Shown here: one piece after another, positions 26,974-34,889 of the stretch | Layout: every line of letters starts with the position of its first letter | Position numbering within the stretch: the first letter of the stretch is position 1 | NCBI GenBank assembly: GCA_020851795.1 | Contig: JADZCA010000010.1 | Coordinates: 62,001 to 126,000 of the forward strand | Direction: 5' to 3' | DNA from: Planctomycetota bacterium | Lineage (GTDB): Bacteria > Planctomycetota > PLA2 > JAEUHO01 | DNA: 64,000 nucleotides | The notes under the pieces: model-generated | Told to the model about the DNA's origin: nothing | Seen by the model: the letters and a program-made list of their open reading frames with translations, nothing else | Database searches by the model: none | Made by a program: the position numbers and the translations under genes

Positions 26974-27734
26974 GCACGCTGCGGGTCGAGCGGCTGGAGG
27001 GCGGCCAGGTGCTGCGCGCCGTCGTGGACGGCGGCAAGGCGAACCTGATCGACCGCGAGTGCGGGCAGGCGCTCCGCGCGCTGTGCGCGGACGTGGCGCG
27101 GTCGCCGGACGTGAAGGCGGTCGTGCTCGAGGGCGCGGGCGCGCACTTCTCCTTCGGCGCGAGCGTCCAGGAGCACCTGCCGGGCACGGTCGAGGCGATG
27201 CTGCCCGAGTTCCACGCGACCTTCCGCGCGATGCTCGACGCGTCGGTGGTGTGGCTCGCCGCGGTGCGCGGCCGCTGCCTCGGCGGCGGCCTCGAGGTCG
27301 CCGCGTTCTGCCACCGCGTGTTCGCCGCGCCCGACGCGGTGCTGGGCCAGCCCGAGATCGTGCTCGGCGTCACGGCGCCCGTCGGCAGCACCTTCCTGCC
27401 CGACCGCGTCGGCCGCCCGGCGGCCGAGGACCTCTGCCTCACCGGCCGCGCGGTGGGGGCCGACGAGGCGCTGCGGATGGGCCTCGTGGACGAGCTGGTC
27501 CCCGACCCCTCCGTCGCCGCGCTGGCCTGGGCGCGCACCCACCTGCTCCCGCGCTCGGCGTCGAGCCTGCGGCTCGCGGTGCGCACGCTGCGCGCGGGCT
27601 GGCGCCGCCGCTTCGAGGCCGACCTGCTCGAGGCCGAGCGGATCTACCTGTCCGACCTGATGGCCACGCGCGACGCGATGGAGGGCCTCGACGCCTTCCT
27701 CGCCAAGCGCCCGCCCGCCTGGAGGAACGCATGA
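26970..27734 (+). CDS. dch: Cyclohexa-1,5-diene-1-carbonyl-CoA hydratase
   Basis: This 254-residue crotonase-fold protein has the usual Dch length. Start is GTG 26970, overlapping the GNAT stop. Oxyanion-hole regions are AHFSFGASVQEH (near 60) and RGRCLGGGLEVAAFCH (near 98). LGQPEIVLGVTAP is a characteristic Dch segment. The enzyme hydrates the dienoyl-CoA product of benzoyl-CoA reductase. The cluster has only one ordinary-length crotonase, so the assignment rests on both sequence and context. Its stop overlaps the bcrC start (ATGA). Confidence 0.88.
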   Translation: MSTLRVERLEGGQVLRAVVDGGKANLIDRECGQALRALCADVARSPDVKAVVLEGAGAHFSFGASVQEHLPGTVEAMLPEFHATFRAMLDASVVWLAAVRGRCLGGGLEVAAFCHRVFAAPDAVLGQPEIVLGVTAPVGSTFLPDRVGRPAAEDLCLTGRAVGADEALRMGLVDELVPDPSVAALAWARTHLLPRSASSLRLAVRTLRAGWRRRFEADLLEAERIYLSDLMATRDAMEGLDAFLAKRPPAWRNA

Positions 27735-28897
27735 GCGCGCTCACCGACCTGCTCGACCGCGCCGAGAGGGTCTACCGCGACTGGCGGTTCACCACCGTCA
27801 AGGAGTGGAAGGCCCGCACCGGCGGCCTCGCCGTCGGCTACATGCCGGTGTGGGTGCCCCGCGAGGTGCTCCACGCGCAGGGCGTGCTCCCCGTCGGCGT
27901 GATGGGCGCGGGCGACGACCTCGAGATCATCCGCGGCGACGCCTACTACCAGTCCTACATCTGCCACATCCCGCGGAGCACGATCGAGCTGGCCCTCAAC
28001 GGCAGCCTCGACTGCCTCGACGGGATGCTGTTCCCGGCGACCTGCGACGTCATCCGCAACCTGTCGGGCATCTGGAAGCTCACCTTCGCCGACAAGCTGG
28101 TGCGCTACTACGACACGCCGCAGGACTTCGACCCCGCCCGCGGCGGCGCGTTCGTCCGCAAGGACCTCGAGGAGCTCTCCGAGGACCTCGCCCGCCGCGG
28201 GGCCCGCCCGCTCACCGCGGCGGCGCTGCGCCGCTCGGTCGAGGCCTACAACGAGAACCGCCGCCTCGTCCGCGGCCTCTACGACCTGCGCCGCGACGCG
28301 CCGTGGAAGGTGCCGACGTACGAGCTCTACGTGCTGCTCCGCGCCGGGATGGTGCTGCCCGTCGAGGAGAGCAGCGCGATGCTCGCGAGCTACCGCGCCG
28401 CCGTCGAGGCCGACACGTCGCGCCGCCCGATGGACCAGGCGCGCGTCGTCCTCTCGGGCTCGTTCTGCGAGCAGCCGCCGCTCGGGCTCCTCAAGACGCT
28501 CGAGCGCTCGGGCTGCTACATCGTCGACGACGACCTCGCGCAGGTGCACCGCTGGATCCGCTCGGACGTGCCGCTCGAGGGCGACCCGCTCGACGCGCTC
28601 GTCGCGGCGTCGCTGCACGACGCGATCCCGCACCCCACGCGCTGGAGCGAGGGCGAGAAGAAGGGCGAGGACCTCGTCGAGCGGGTGCGCCGCTCGCGCG
28701 CCGGCGGCGTCCTCTTCGCCGCCCCGTCCTTCTGCGACCCCGCGCTGCTCGACCAGCCGATGGCCGTCGCGGCCATCGAGCGCGCGGGCATCCCGTGGAC
28801 CGCGTTCAAGTACGCGGAGAACGGGGGCCAGTTCCAGGTCATCCGCGAGCAGGCGGGGACCTTCGCCGATTCCATCAAGCTGTGGAGCGCCGCCTGA
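27731..28897 (+). CDS. bcrC: Benzoyl-CoA reductase subunit C
   Basis: This 388-residue protein of the 2-hydroxyglutaryl-CoA dehydratase D family (HgdB/HgdC-like, PF06050) starts at ATG 27731 after GGAGGA. Conserved cysteines that can hold the [4Fe-4S] cluster are in SYICHIPRS (near 79), PATCDVIRN (near 105) and SGSFCEQPP (near 247). With BcrB it forms the substrate-reducing half of class I benzoyl-CoA reductase, which uses ATP hydrolysis to push electrons into the aromatic ring. Length matches Thauera-type BcrC. The order C-B-A-D is that of Thauera bcrCBAD. Confidence 0.92.
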   Translation: MSALTDLLDRAERVYRDWRFTTVKEWKARTGGLAVGYMPVWVPREVLHAQGVLPVGVMGAGDDLEIIRGDAYYQSYICHIPRSTIELALNGSLDCLDGMLFPATCDVIRNLSGIWKLTFADKLVRYYDTPQDFDPARGGAFVRKDLEELSEDLARRGARPLTAAALRRSVEAYNENRRLVRGLYDLRRDAPWKVPTYELYVLLRAGMVLPVEESSAMLASYRAAVEADTSRRPMDQARVVLSGSFCEQPPLGLLKTLERSGCYIVDDDLAQVHRWIRSDVPLEGDPLDALVAASLHDAIPHPTRWSEGEKKGEDLVERVRRSRAGGVLFAAPSFCDPALLDQPMAVAAIERAGIPWTAFKYAENGGQFQVIREQAGTFADSIKLWSAA

Positions 28898-28898
28898 C

Positions 28899-30185
28899 AT
28901 GCCCACCCCCAAGGACGCCCTCAAGGACGACAGCCAGCTCCGCCAGAAGACGATGATCGCGGACCACTTCACGCGCCTCTCGCGCGCGCCCGACACGGGC
29001 GAGAAGTGCGTCTACACCTACGTCCCCGGCAACCTGACCGAGCTGCTGCGCGCCTTCGGCACGCTCCCGGTGCTGCCCGAGATCAACGCGCTCCAGAGCG
29101 GCATGCGCGGCAAGTCCCGCGACTTCATCGCGCTCGCCGAGAAGACGGGCCACTCCGAGGACGTCTGCGCCTACGTCAAGAGCGACATCGGCATGCAGGC
29201 GGCCGGCAACGTCGGCCCCACGGGCGAGCGGCTCCCCAAGCCCGACCTGCTCCTGCTCTCCTACACCGGCTGCTTCACCTTCCTGAAGTGGTTCGAGCTC
29301 CTTCGCGAGCAGTACCAGTGCCCGACCGTGATGCTCCACGTGCCCTACCAGGGCGAGGGGGCGATCACCGCGTCGATGCGCAAGTACGTCGTGGACCAGA
29401 TCAAGGAGAAGCTGATCCCGGCGCTCGAGCAGGTGACCGGCCGCGCCTACGACGAGGACCTGCTCAAGGAGCACCTCGCGCGCTCGGCCAAGGCCGAGGA
29501 CGACCTCGTCGCGGTGCTCGAGTCGGCCAAGCACGTCCCGTCGCCGATCGACTCGTGGTTCGGCGGCGTCTACTACATCGGCCCGATCTTCACGGCGTTC
29601 CGCGGGACGCAGGACGCGGTCGAGTACTACCGGATGCTGCGGGCCGAGGTCGAGGAGCGCGTGCGGCTCGGCAAGGGCCCGGTGACGCCCGACGGCGACC
29701 TCGAGCGCGAGCGCTACCGCGTCGTCGTCGAGGGCCCGCCGCCGTGGACGCACTTCCGCGAGCTGTGGAAGATGTTCGCCGACGAGGGCGCGGTGGTGGT
29801 CGCGTCCACCTACACCAAGGTCGGCGGCGTCTACGACTTCGGCTTCCGCCACGACCCGTCGCGGCCGCTCGAGACGCTCGCCGACTACTGCATGGGCTGC
29901 TACACCAACCTCAACCTGCCGACCCGCGTGGACATGATCGCGCGCTACGTGCGCGAGTACTCCGCCGACGGCTTCCTGATCAACAGCGTCAAGTCGTGCA
30001 AGTCGTTCAGCGCGGGGCAGCTCATGATCCTGCGCGAGGTCGAGAAGCGGACCGGGCGGCCGGGCGGCTTCATCGAGAGCGACCTCGTGGACCCGCGCTA
30101 CTTCAGCGCGGCGAACGTGAAGAACCGCCTCGAGTCCTACTTCCAGATGATCGAGCAGAAGCGCACGGGCGTGGGGGTCGCATGA
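28899..30185 (+). CDS. bcrB: Benzoyl-CoA reductase subunit B
   Basis: This 428-residue protein of the same PF06050 family as BcrC starts at ATG 28899, one base after the bcrC stop. Cysteines for the second active-site [4Fe-4S] cluster are in LSYTGCFTF (near 126), [10 protein letters not shown] (near 330) and [10 protein letters not shown] (near 366). BcrB and BcrC make the heterodimer that binds benzoyl-CoA. Its stop overlaps the bcrA start. Confidence 0.92.
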   Translation: MPTPKDALKDDSQLRQKTMIADHFTRLSRAPDTGEKCVYTYVPGNLTELLRAFGTLPVLPEINALQSGMRGKSRDFIALAEKTGHSEDVCAYVKSDIGMQAAGNVGPTGERLPKPDLLLLSYTGCFTFLKWFELLREQYQCPTVMLHVPYQGEGAITASMRKYVVDQIKEKLIPALEQVTGRAYDEDLLKEHLARSAKAEDDLVAVLESAKHVPSPIDSWFGGVYYIGPIFTAFRGTQDAVEYYRMLRAEVEERVRLGKGPVTPDGDLERERYRVVVEGPPPWTHFRELWKMFADEGAVVVASTYTKVGGVYDFGFRHDPSRPLETLADYCMGCYTNLNLPTRVDMIARYVREYSADGFLINSVKSCKSFSAGQLMILREVEKRTGRPGGFIESDLVDPRYFSAANVKNRLESYFQMIEQKRTGVGVA

Positions 30186-31513
30186 AGTACGTCGTCGGCA
30201 TCGACCTGGGCTCCACCACCACGAAGGCCGTCGTCCTCGACGAGGGCGGCCGGGCGCTCGGCCGCGGGATCACCAACTCCCGCAGCAACTACGACCTGGC
30301 CTGCCAGGTCGCGCTCACCGAGGCGCTGATCCACGCGCGCTTCTCGTTCGTCGCGCAGGCGATGGAGGAGCGCGGCGTGCCGCCCGAGCGCGCCCGCGGG
30401 CTGCTGGGCGACCTCGAGCGGCTGTTCCGCCGCGAGCAGTACCGCGGCCAGGTGGACGTGCTCGAGCGCACGACCGCCGAGGTGGTCGGGCGCTTCGGCG
30501 TCGAGGACGCGCGCCGGGGCGTGGCGCACATCGTCGCGGCCATGCGCGGCGAGTCCGACGCCCTCTACGCGAAGGGCGCGTCGCGCAAGAGCGACTTCTT
30601 CCGCGACCTCGCGGGGAGCCGCTGGCACGCGCTCGCCGAGGAGGAGGCCCGCCGCGGCGGCGGCGACTTCGACGTCCTCGTCGCGGTCTTCGACAAGGCG
30701 ATCCTCGAGGTCGAGAACACGCCGTGGGCCGAGGGCACCTTCGAGCGCTTCGTGCGCGCCGCCCTCGCCGACGCCGCGGGCGCGGCCGGCGCCGACGCCG
30801 CGGCGCTCGCCGGCGGCGTGGACCGCGCGGTGTCGCTCGCGCTCGAGCAGTGGTCGAGCGTGGGCACGGGCTACGGCCGCGCGCGGCTCCCGTTCCCCAA
30901 GGAGCGCATCCGCTCCGAGATCCTCTGCCACGGGCTGGGCGCGCACGCGATGTTCCCGCAGACGCGCACCGTCCTCGACATCGGCGGCCAGGACACGAAG
31001 GCGATCCAGGTGGACGAGCACGGCATCGTCACGTCGTTCCAGATGAACGACCGCTGCGCGGCCGGCTGCGGGCGCTACCTCGGCTACATCGCCGACGAGA
31101 TGAACCTCGGCCTGCACGAGCTCGGCCCGCTGGCGCAGAAGTCCGAGCGCAGCGTCCGCATCAACTCGACCTGCACCGTGTTCGCCGGCGCCGAGCTGCG
31201 CGAGCGCCTGTCGCTGGGCGAGAAGCGCGAGGACATCCTCTCGGGCCTGCACCGCGCGATCATCCTGCGCGCGATGTCGCTGCTGGCCCGCTCGGGCGGC
31301 GTCCACGACGAGTTCACCTTCACCGGCGGCGTCGCGAGGAACCCCGCCGCGGTGGACGCGCTCAAGGCCCTCGTGGCCGAGAACTACGGCGCGCTCACGA
31401 TGAACATCTCGTCCGAGTCGATCTACACGGGCGCGCTCGGCGCGGCCCTGTTCGCGCTGCGCGACGCCAAGGGCCGCACGTCGGCCCCGGTCGCGGGGGA
31501 GGTCGCCGCATGA
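30182..31513 (+). CDS. bcrA: Benzoyl-CoA reductase subunit A (ATPase/activase)
   Basis: This 443-residue BadF/BadG/BcrA/BcrD-type ATPase (ASKHA fold) starts at ATG 30182. The phosphate-binding loop is [13 protein letters not shown] at the N-terminus, the second is [11 protein letters not shown] near 263, and the adenosine loop FTGGVARNP lies near 381. Cysteine ligands of the bridging [4Fe-4S] cluster are in [11 protein letters not shown] (near 287) and NSTCTVFAG (near 326). BcrA with BcrD hydrolyses ATP to drive electrons from ferredoxin to the BcrBC site. An insert at about 45-215 makes it longer than BcrD, as in known BcrA. Confidence 0.93.
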   Translation: MKYVVGIDLGSTTTKAVVLDEGGRALGRGITNSRSNYDLACQVALTEALIHARFSFVAQAMEERGVPPERARGLLGDLERLFRREQYRGQVDVLERTTAEVVGRFGVEDARRGVAHIVAAMRGESDALYAKGASRKSDFFRDLAGSRWHALAEEEARRGGGDFDVLVAVFDKAILEVENTPWAEGTFERFVRAALADAAGAAGADAAALAGGVDRAVSLALEQWSSVGTGYGRARLPFPKERIRSEILCHGLGAHAMFPQTRTVLDIGGQDTKAIQVDEHGIVTSFQMNDRCAAGCGRYLGYIADEMNLGLHELGPLAQKSERSVRINSTCTVFAGAELRERLSLGEKREDILSGLHRAIILRAMSLLARSGGVHDEFTFTGGVARNPAAVDALKALVAENYGALTMNISSESIYTGALGAALFALRDAKGRTSAPVAGEVAA

Positions 31514-32367
31514 GCCCGTCCGACACGCTCCTCACCGCCGGCGTGGACGTCGGCTCGTCCGCCGTCAAGGTCGCCGTGATGTCGGACGGCCCGACCGGCG
31601 CGCGCCTGCTGTCGGGCCGCACCGAGCGCATCCGCCGCCGCGACCCCACGGCGGTCGCCCGCGGCGTCTTCGAGGACGCGCTCGCCGAGGCGGGCGTCGC
31701 CGAGAAGGCCCTCGCCTACGTCGCCACGACCGGCGAGTGCGAGGGCGTGGACTGGCGCACCGGCCACTTCTACGGCATGACGACGCACGCCCGCGGCGCG
31801 CTGTTCCTCGAGCCGCAGGCCCGCGCCGCGATCGACGTCGGCGCGCTGCACGCCCGCGCGATCCTCGTGGACGAGCGCGGCAAGGTGCTCGGCTACCGCA
31901 TGACCAGCCAGTGCGCGTCGGGCTCGGGCCAGTTCCTCGAGAACATCTGCCGCTACCTCGGCGTCACGCTCGAGGAGATCGGCCCGCTCTCGCTCAAGGC
32001 CGACGACCCCGAGAAGTGCTCGTCGATCTGCGCGGTGCTCGCCGAGACCGACGTCATCAACATGGTCTCGCGCGGCATCTCGACGGCGAACATCCTCAAG
32101 GGCATCCACGAGTCGATGGCCGGCCGCTACCTGCGCCTGCTCGCCTCGGGCGGCGCCACCGGGGTCGCGCTCGTCACGGGCGGGCTCGCGGCCGACGTCG
32201 GGCTCGTCGCCGCGATGCGCGAGGGCGCCGTCGAGCAGAAGATGAACGTCGAGATCCGCGCGCACCCGCAGTCGGTCCTCGCCGGCGCGGTCGGCGCGGC
32301 GCTGTGGGGCGCGTTCCGCGCGCGGCGGCTCGCCGCGACGGGGGCGCTGTCCGGGGCGGGCGCGTGA
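31510..32367 (+). CDS. bcrD: Benzoyl-CoA reductase subunit D (ATPase/activase)
   Basis: This 285-residue ASKHA ATPase starts at ATG 31510, overlapping the bcrA stop. The phosphate loop is [26 protein letters not shown] replaces the usual DIGGQD phosphate-2 loop, and [10 protein letters not shown] is the adenosine loop. Bridging-cluster cysteines are in [11 protein letters not shown] (near 135) and EKCSSICAV (near 170). The length fits BcrD/BadG. The [10 protein letters not shown] variant lacks the canonical Gly-Gly-Gln of activators, as is seen in some BcrD subunits. Confidence 0.92.
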   Translation: MSPSDTLLTAGVDVGSSAVKVAVMSDGPTGARLLSGRTERIRRRDPTAVARGVFEDALAEAGVAEKALAYVATTGECEGVDWRTGHFYGMTTHARGALFLEPQARAAIDVGALHARAILVDERGKVLGYRMTSQCASGSGQFLENICRYLGVTLEEIGPLSLKADDPEKCSSICAVLAETDVINMVSRGISTANILKGIHESMAGRYLRLLASGGATGVALVTGGLAADVGLVAAMREGAVEQKMNVEIRAHPQSVLAGAVGAALWGAFRARRLAATGALSGAGA

Positions 32368-33107
32368 CCGCCGACCCCGCCCTCCTCGACGGGCTCTCGC
32401 TCGCGGGCCGCGTCGCGCTCGTCACGGGCGCGGGCGGCGGGATCGGGGCCGCCACGGCCGCGCTGCTCGCGCGCGCCGGCGCGACCGTGCTCGCGTGCGA
32501 CCTGCCCGGCCGCGCGGGGCCCGAGGGCACGCGGACGGTCGCGTGCGACCTCGCCGACCCGGCGGCGGTCAAGGGCCTCGTGGACGCGGTGCGGGCCGAC
32601 CCCGGGCGCCTCGACGTGCTCGTGCACGCGGCCGGCGTCACCGCCGACGCGATGCTCTGGAAGCTCGAGGAGGCGGCGTGGCGCCGCGTGATGGCCGTCA
32701 ACGTCGAGGCCGCGTTCCTCCTGCTCAAGGGCTTCGCGCCGCTGTGGCGGGCCCAGGGCGGCGGGTCGGTCGTGCTCGTCTCGTCGATCAACGGGACGCG
32801 CGGCAAGGCCGGTCAGGCGAACTACGCCGCGAGCAAGGCGGCGCTCGAGGCGCTGGGCAAGACGGCCGCGCGCGAGCTGGGGCGGCAGGGCGTCCGCGTG
32901 AACGCGGTCGCGCCCGGGTGGATCGAGACCGGCATGACGCGCGCGCTGCCCGCGGAGCACCGCCAGCGCGCGCTCGACGAGACGGCCGTCGGCCGCGTGG
33001 GCGAGCCGCAGGACGTGGCGAGGGCGGTGCTGTTCCTCGCCTCGGACTGGGCGCGCCACGTGACCGGGCAGGTGCTGCGGGTGGACGGAGGCCAGCTCAT
33101 CGCGTAG
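32364..33107 (+). CDS. Short-chain dehydrogenase in the benzoyl-CoA cluster
   Basis: This 247-residue classical SDR starts at GTG 32364, overlapping the bcrD stop. The nucleotide site is TGAGGGIG (near 24), followed by HAAGV (near 90). The catalytic triad is Ser in LVSSINGT (near 138), with Tyr and Lys in YAASKAAL (near 153). It resembles FabG-type 3-oxoacyl reductases. As the product of Oah is 3-hydroxypimelyl-CoA, this enzyme is a good candidate for the next step, oxidation to 3-oxopimelyl-CoA. A badH-like 2-hydroxycyclohexanecarboxyl-CoA role is a second option, less likely with had/oah/dch present. Confidence 0.75.
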   Translation: MTADPALLDGLSLAGRVALVTGAGGGIGAATAALLARAGATVLACDLPGRAGPEGTRTVACDLADPAAVKGLVDAVRADPGRLDVLVHAAGVTADAMLWKLEEAAWRRVMAVNVEAAFLLLKGFAPLWRAQGGGSVVLVSSINGTRGKAGQANYAASKAALEALGKTAARELGRQGVRVNAVAPGWIETGMTRALPAEHRQRALDETAVGRVGEPQDVARAVLFLASDWARHVTGQVLRVDGGQLIA

Positions 33108-33142
33108 GTCGCCCCCACGGGGGCGTTCGGAGGTGGACGGAC

Positions 33143-33670
33143 ATGGGCACGAACCCCGACGAGGGCGTCAAGACGGTCGTGCGGCGGCTGACGCCGGCGG
33201 ACCTCGAGCGCGTGATCCAGCTCGACGCGAAGGTCACGGGCCGTCGCCGCGACGGCTACTTCGAGGCGAAGCTCAAGGAGAACATGTCGCGGGCGGGCAT
33301 CCAGGTGTCCCTCGCGGCCGAGACGGGGCCGGTGTTCACCGGCTTCCTGCTCGCCAAGGTCTGGTACGGCGAGTTCGGGAGCACCGAGCCCGTCGCCGTC
33401 CTCGACACGATCGGGGCGCACCCCGACTACCGCGGCCGCGGCGTGGGCACCGCGCTGTTCGACCAGCTGCGGACCAACCTCCGCGCGCTCGGCATCCAGC
33501 GCATCCGCACCGAGGTGTCGTGGGACGCGCAGGCGCTGCTCTCGTTCTTCCACCACGAGCGCTTCCGCCCCGCCCCGCGGATCTGCCTCGAGGCGGACGT
33601 GGACGACCCGGTCCTCGTCGAGCGCGAGGAGCGTCGCGCGATGGAGGCCGAGGAGGCGGGGCTCTCGTGA
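33143..33670 (+). CDS. GNAT N-acetyltransferase next to Rrf2 regulator
   Basis: This 175-residue protein starts at ATG 33143 with GGAGG upstream. The GNAT acetyl-CoA motif is GAHPDYRGRGVGTALF (near 95) and the C-terminal FFHHERF follows. It opens with KTVVRRLTPADLERVIQLD, typical of the superfamily. R. palustris carries a GNAT gene (badL) beside an Rrf2 gene (badM) in its benzoate cluster, the same arrangement as here. Orthology is not shown; the adjacency is suggestive. Confidence 0.78.
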   Translation: MGTNPDEGVKTVVRRLTPADLERVIQLDAKVTGRRRDGYFEAKLKENMSRAGIQVSLAAETGPVFTGFLLAKVWYGEFGSTEPVAVLDTIGAHPDYRGRGVGTALFDQLRTNLRALGIQRIRTEVSWDAQALLSFFHHERFRPAPRICLEADVDDPVLVEREERRAMEAEEAGLS

Positions 33671-33741
33671 CCGGCGCGGGCCCCGTGGCCGCGGCCGGAC
33701 CGGCGCCGGGCGCCGGGGCCCCCGCGTGTACCTTGGGCCCG

Positions 33742-34146
33742 GTGCGACTGTCCAAGAGCGCCCGCTACGCCCTCTACGCCGCGGCCGAGCTGGCCGCGGC
33801 GGACGGCGCCCCCGTCACCGTCGCGGAGGTCGCGGCGGCCTACCGCCTCCCGACGGGGGCGCTCGCCAAGGTGTTCCAGCAGCTGGTGCGCGCGGGCATC
33901 GCGGCCGGCACGCGCGGGGTGGGGGGCGGCTACCGCCTCGCGCGGCGCGCCAAGGACGTCACCGTCCTCGACGTGATCCGCGTCTACGAGACGCCCGAGG
34001 GCGACCCCGAGCCCGAGTCCGCGGTCCCGGCCGGCGGGCGCCGTCTCGCCCGGCTGTTCCGCGAGGTGGACGAGCTCGTGCGCTGCACCTTCGCCTCCGT
34101 GAGCCTCCAGACGCTCGTGGCGCGCCGCGACGCGCCGCGACCCTGA
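33742..34146 (+). CDS. Rrf2-family transcriptional regulator, likely of the benzoyl-CoA cluster
   Basis: This 134-residue protein has the N-terminal winged helix of Rrf2 proteins (LSKSARYALYAAAELA, then LPTGALAKVFQQLVRAGI as recognition helix, and GTRGVGGGYRLAR wing). The three closely spaced cysteines that hold an Fe-S cluster in IscR or NsrR are absent; the only cysteine is in RCTF near 113. It is therefore unlikely to be a classical Fe-S sensor. GTG 33742 gives the family-typical MRLSKSARYAL start. A GTG at 33667 in frame would add 25 low-complexity residues and overlap the GNAT stop. BadM, an Rrf2 protein, controls the benzoyl-CoA reductase operon in R. palustris, so a role on the had promoter is plausible. 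Confidence 0.82.
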   Translation: MRLSKSARYALYAAAELAAADGAPVTVAEVAAAYRLPTGALAKVFQQLVRAGIAAGTRGVGGGYRLARRAKDVTVLDVIRVYETPEGDPEPESAVPAGGRRLARLFREVDELVRCTFASVSLQTLVARRDAPRP

Positions 34147-34153
34147 ACCGTCC

Positions 34154-34186
34154 GTTCCAACGCGTGTTTGAACTCGGCGGTTGACA
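34154..34186 (+). promoter_or_regulatory. TetR operator-like palindrome and -35-like box for the efflux operon
   Basis: GTTCCAACGCGTGTTTGAAC (34154-34173) is an imperfect 20-bp palindrome of the size and type bound by TetR dimers. A TTGACA box follows at 34181-34186. The palindrome lies 41 bases before the tetR start and next to the presumed promoter, as in autoregulated TetR-RND operons. Confidence 0.55.
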
Positions 34187-34214
34187 GCGCCCGTCGCCCG
34201 GCGAGCATCCGGCC

Positions 34215-34889
34215 ATGACGGCCGCCCCCTCCTCCGCCCGCCGCCGCCCGTCCGGGGCGACTGCGACGCGCGCGCGCCTGCTCGCCGCCGCGCTCCACGT
34301 CTTCGCCGAGCGCGGGTTCCGGCGCGGCACGATGCGCGCGATCTGCCGCCGCGCGGGCGTCAACGGGGCCTCGGCGAACTACCACTTCCGCTCGAAGGGG
34401 CGGCTCTACCGCGCGGTGCTGCGCGACGCGTTCGCGCGCCTGCAGCGCGAGGCGCCCTTCCCCGACGCCACGACGGCCCCGCGCACGCAGGCCGAGGCGC
34501 GCGCCCGGCTGCGCTCGGTCGTGGAGGGCATCGCGTCGAGCCTGCTCGCGCCCCGCGCCGCGCCGCACGCGCTGCTCGCCCTGCGCGAGATGACCGAGCC
34601 GACCGCGGCGCTCGACGACATCGTCGACGACGCGATCCGCCCGCGCTTCGAGGCGATCTGCGCCGCGGTGCGGGGCCTGCGCCCGGGCGCGAGCGACCTC
34701 GAGGTCCGCTTCGCGGCCCTCTCGGTGGTCGGCCAGGTCGTCTACCACCGCACCGCGGGGCCCGTCGCCCTGCGCCTGCTCGGCGAGAAGGCCTACGGGC
34801 CGCCGCTCGTCCGCGCGGTCGTGGACCACGTCGTCGCGTTCAGCGAGCGCGCGCTGCTCCCCGGCGCCGCGCGGGAGGGCGGCCGGTGA
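34215..34889 (+). CDS. TetR-family regulator of the RND efflux operon
   Basis: This 224-residue protein starts at ATG 34215. The N-terminal TetR domain is clear: TRARLLAAALHVFAERGFRR, then MRAICRRAGVNGASANYHFRSKGRLYRAVL in outline, with the helix-turn-helix around residues 40-60. The ligand-binding domain (about 80-215) resembles the CerR/CecR-type C-terminal domain (DDIVDDAIRPRFEAI). The stop overlaps the next start (GTGA), so regulator and pump are translated together. Repression of its own operon through the palindrome at 34154 is inferred. Confidence 0.88.
   Translation: MTAAPSSARRRPSGATATRARLLAAALHVFAERGFRRGTMRAICRRAGVNGASANYHFRSKGRLYRAVLRDAFARLQREAPFPDATTAPRTQAEARARLRSVVEGIASSLLAPRAAPHALLALREMTEPTAALDDIVDDAIRPRFEAICAAVRGLRPGASDLEVRFAALSVVGQVVYHRTAGPVALRLLGEKAYGPPLVRAVVDHVVAFSERALLPGAAREGGR

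Noticed and set aside
33667..33741. Upstream GTG start of the Rrf2 gene overlapping the GNAT stop
   Set aside because: It would add 25 Gly/Ala/Pro residues before the family-typical N-terminus; kept as a minor alternative.
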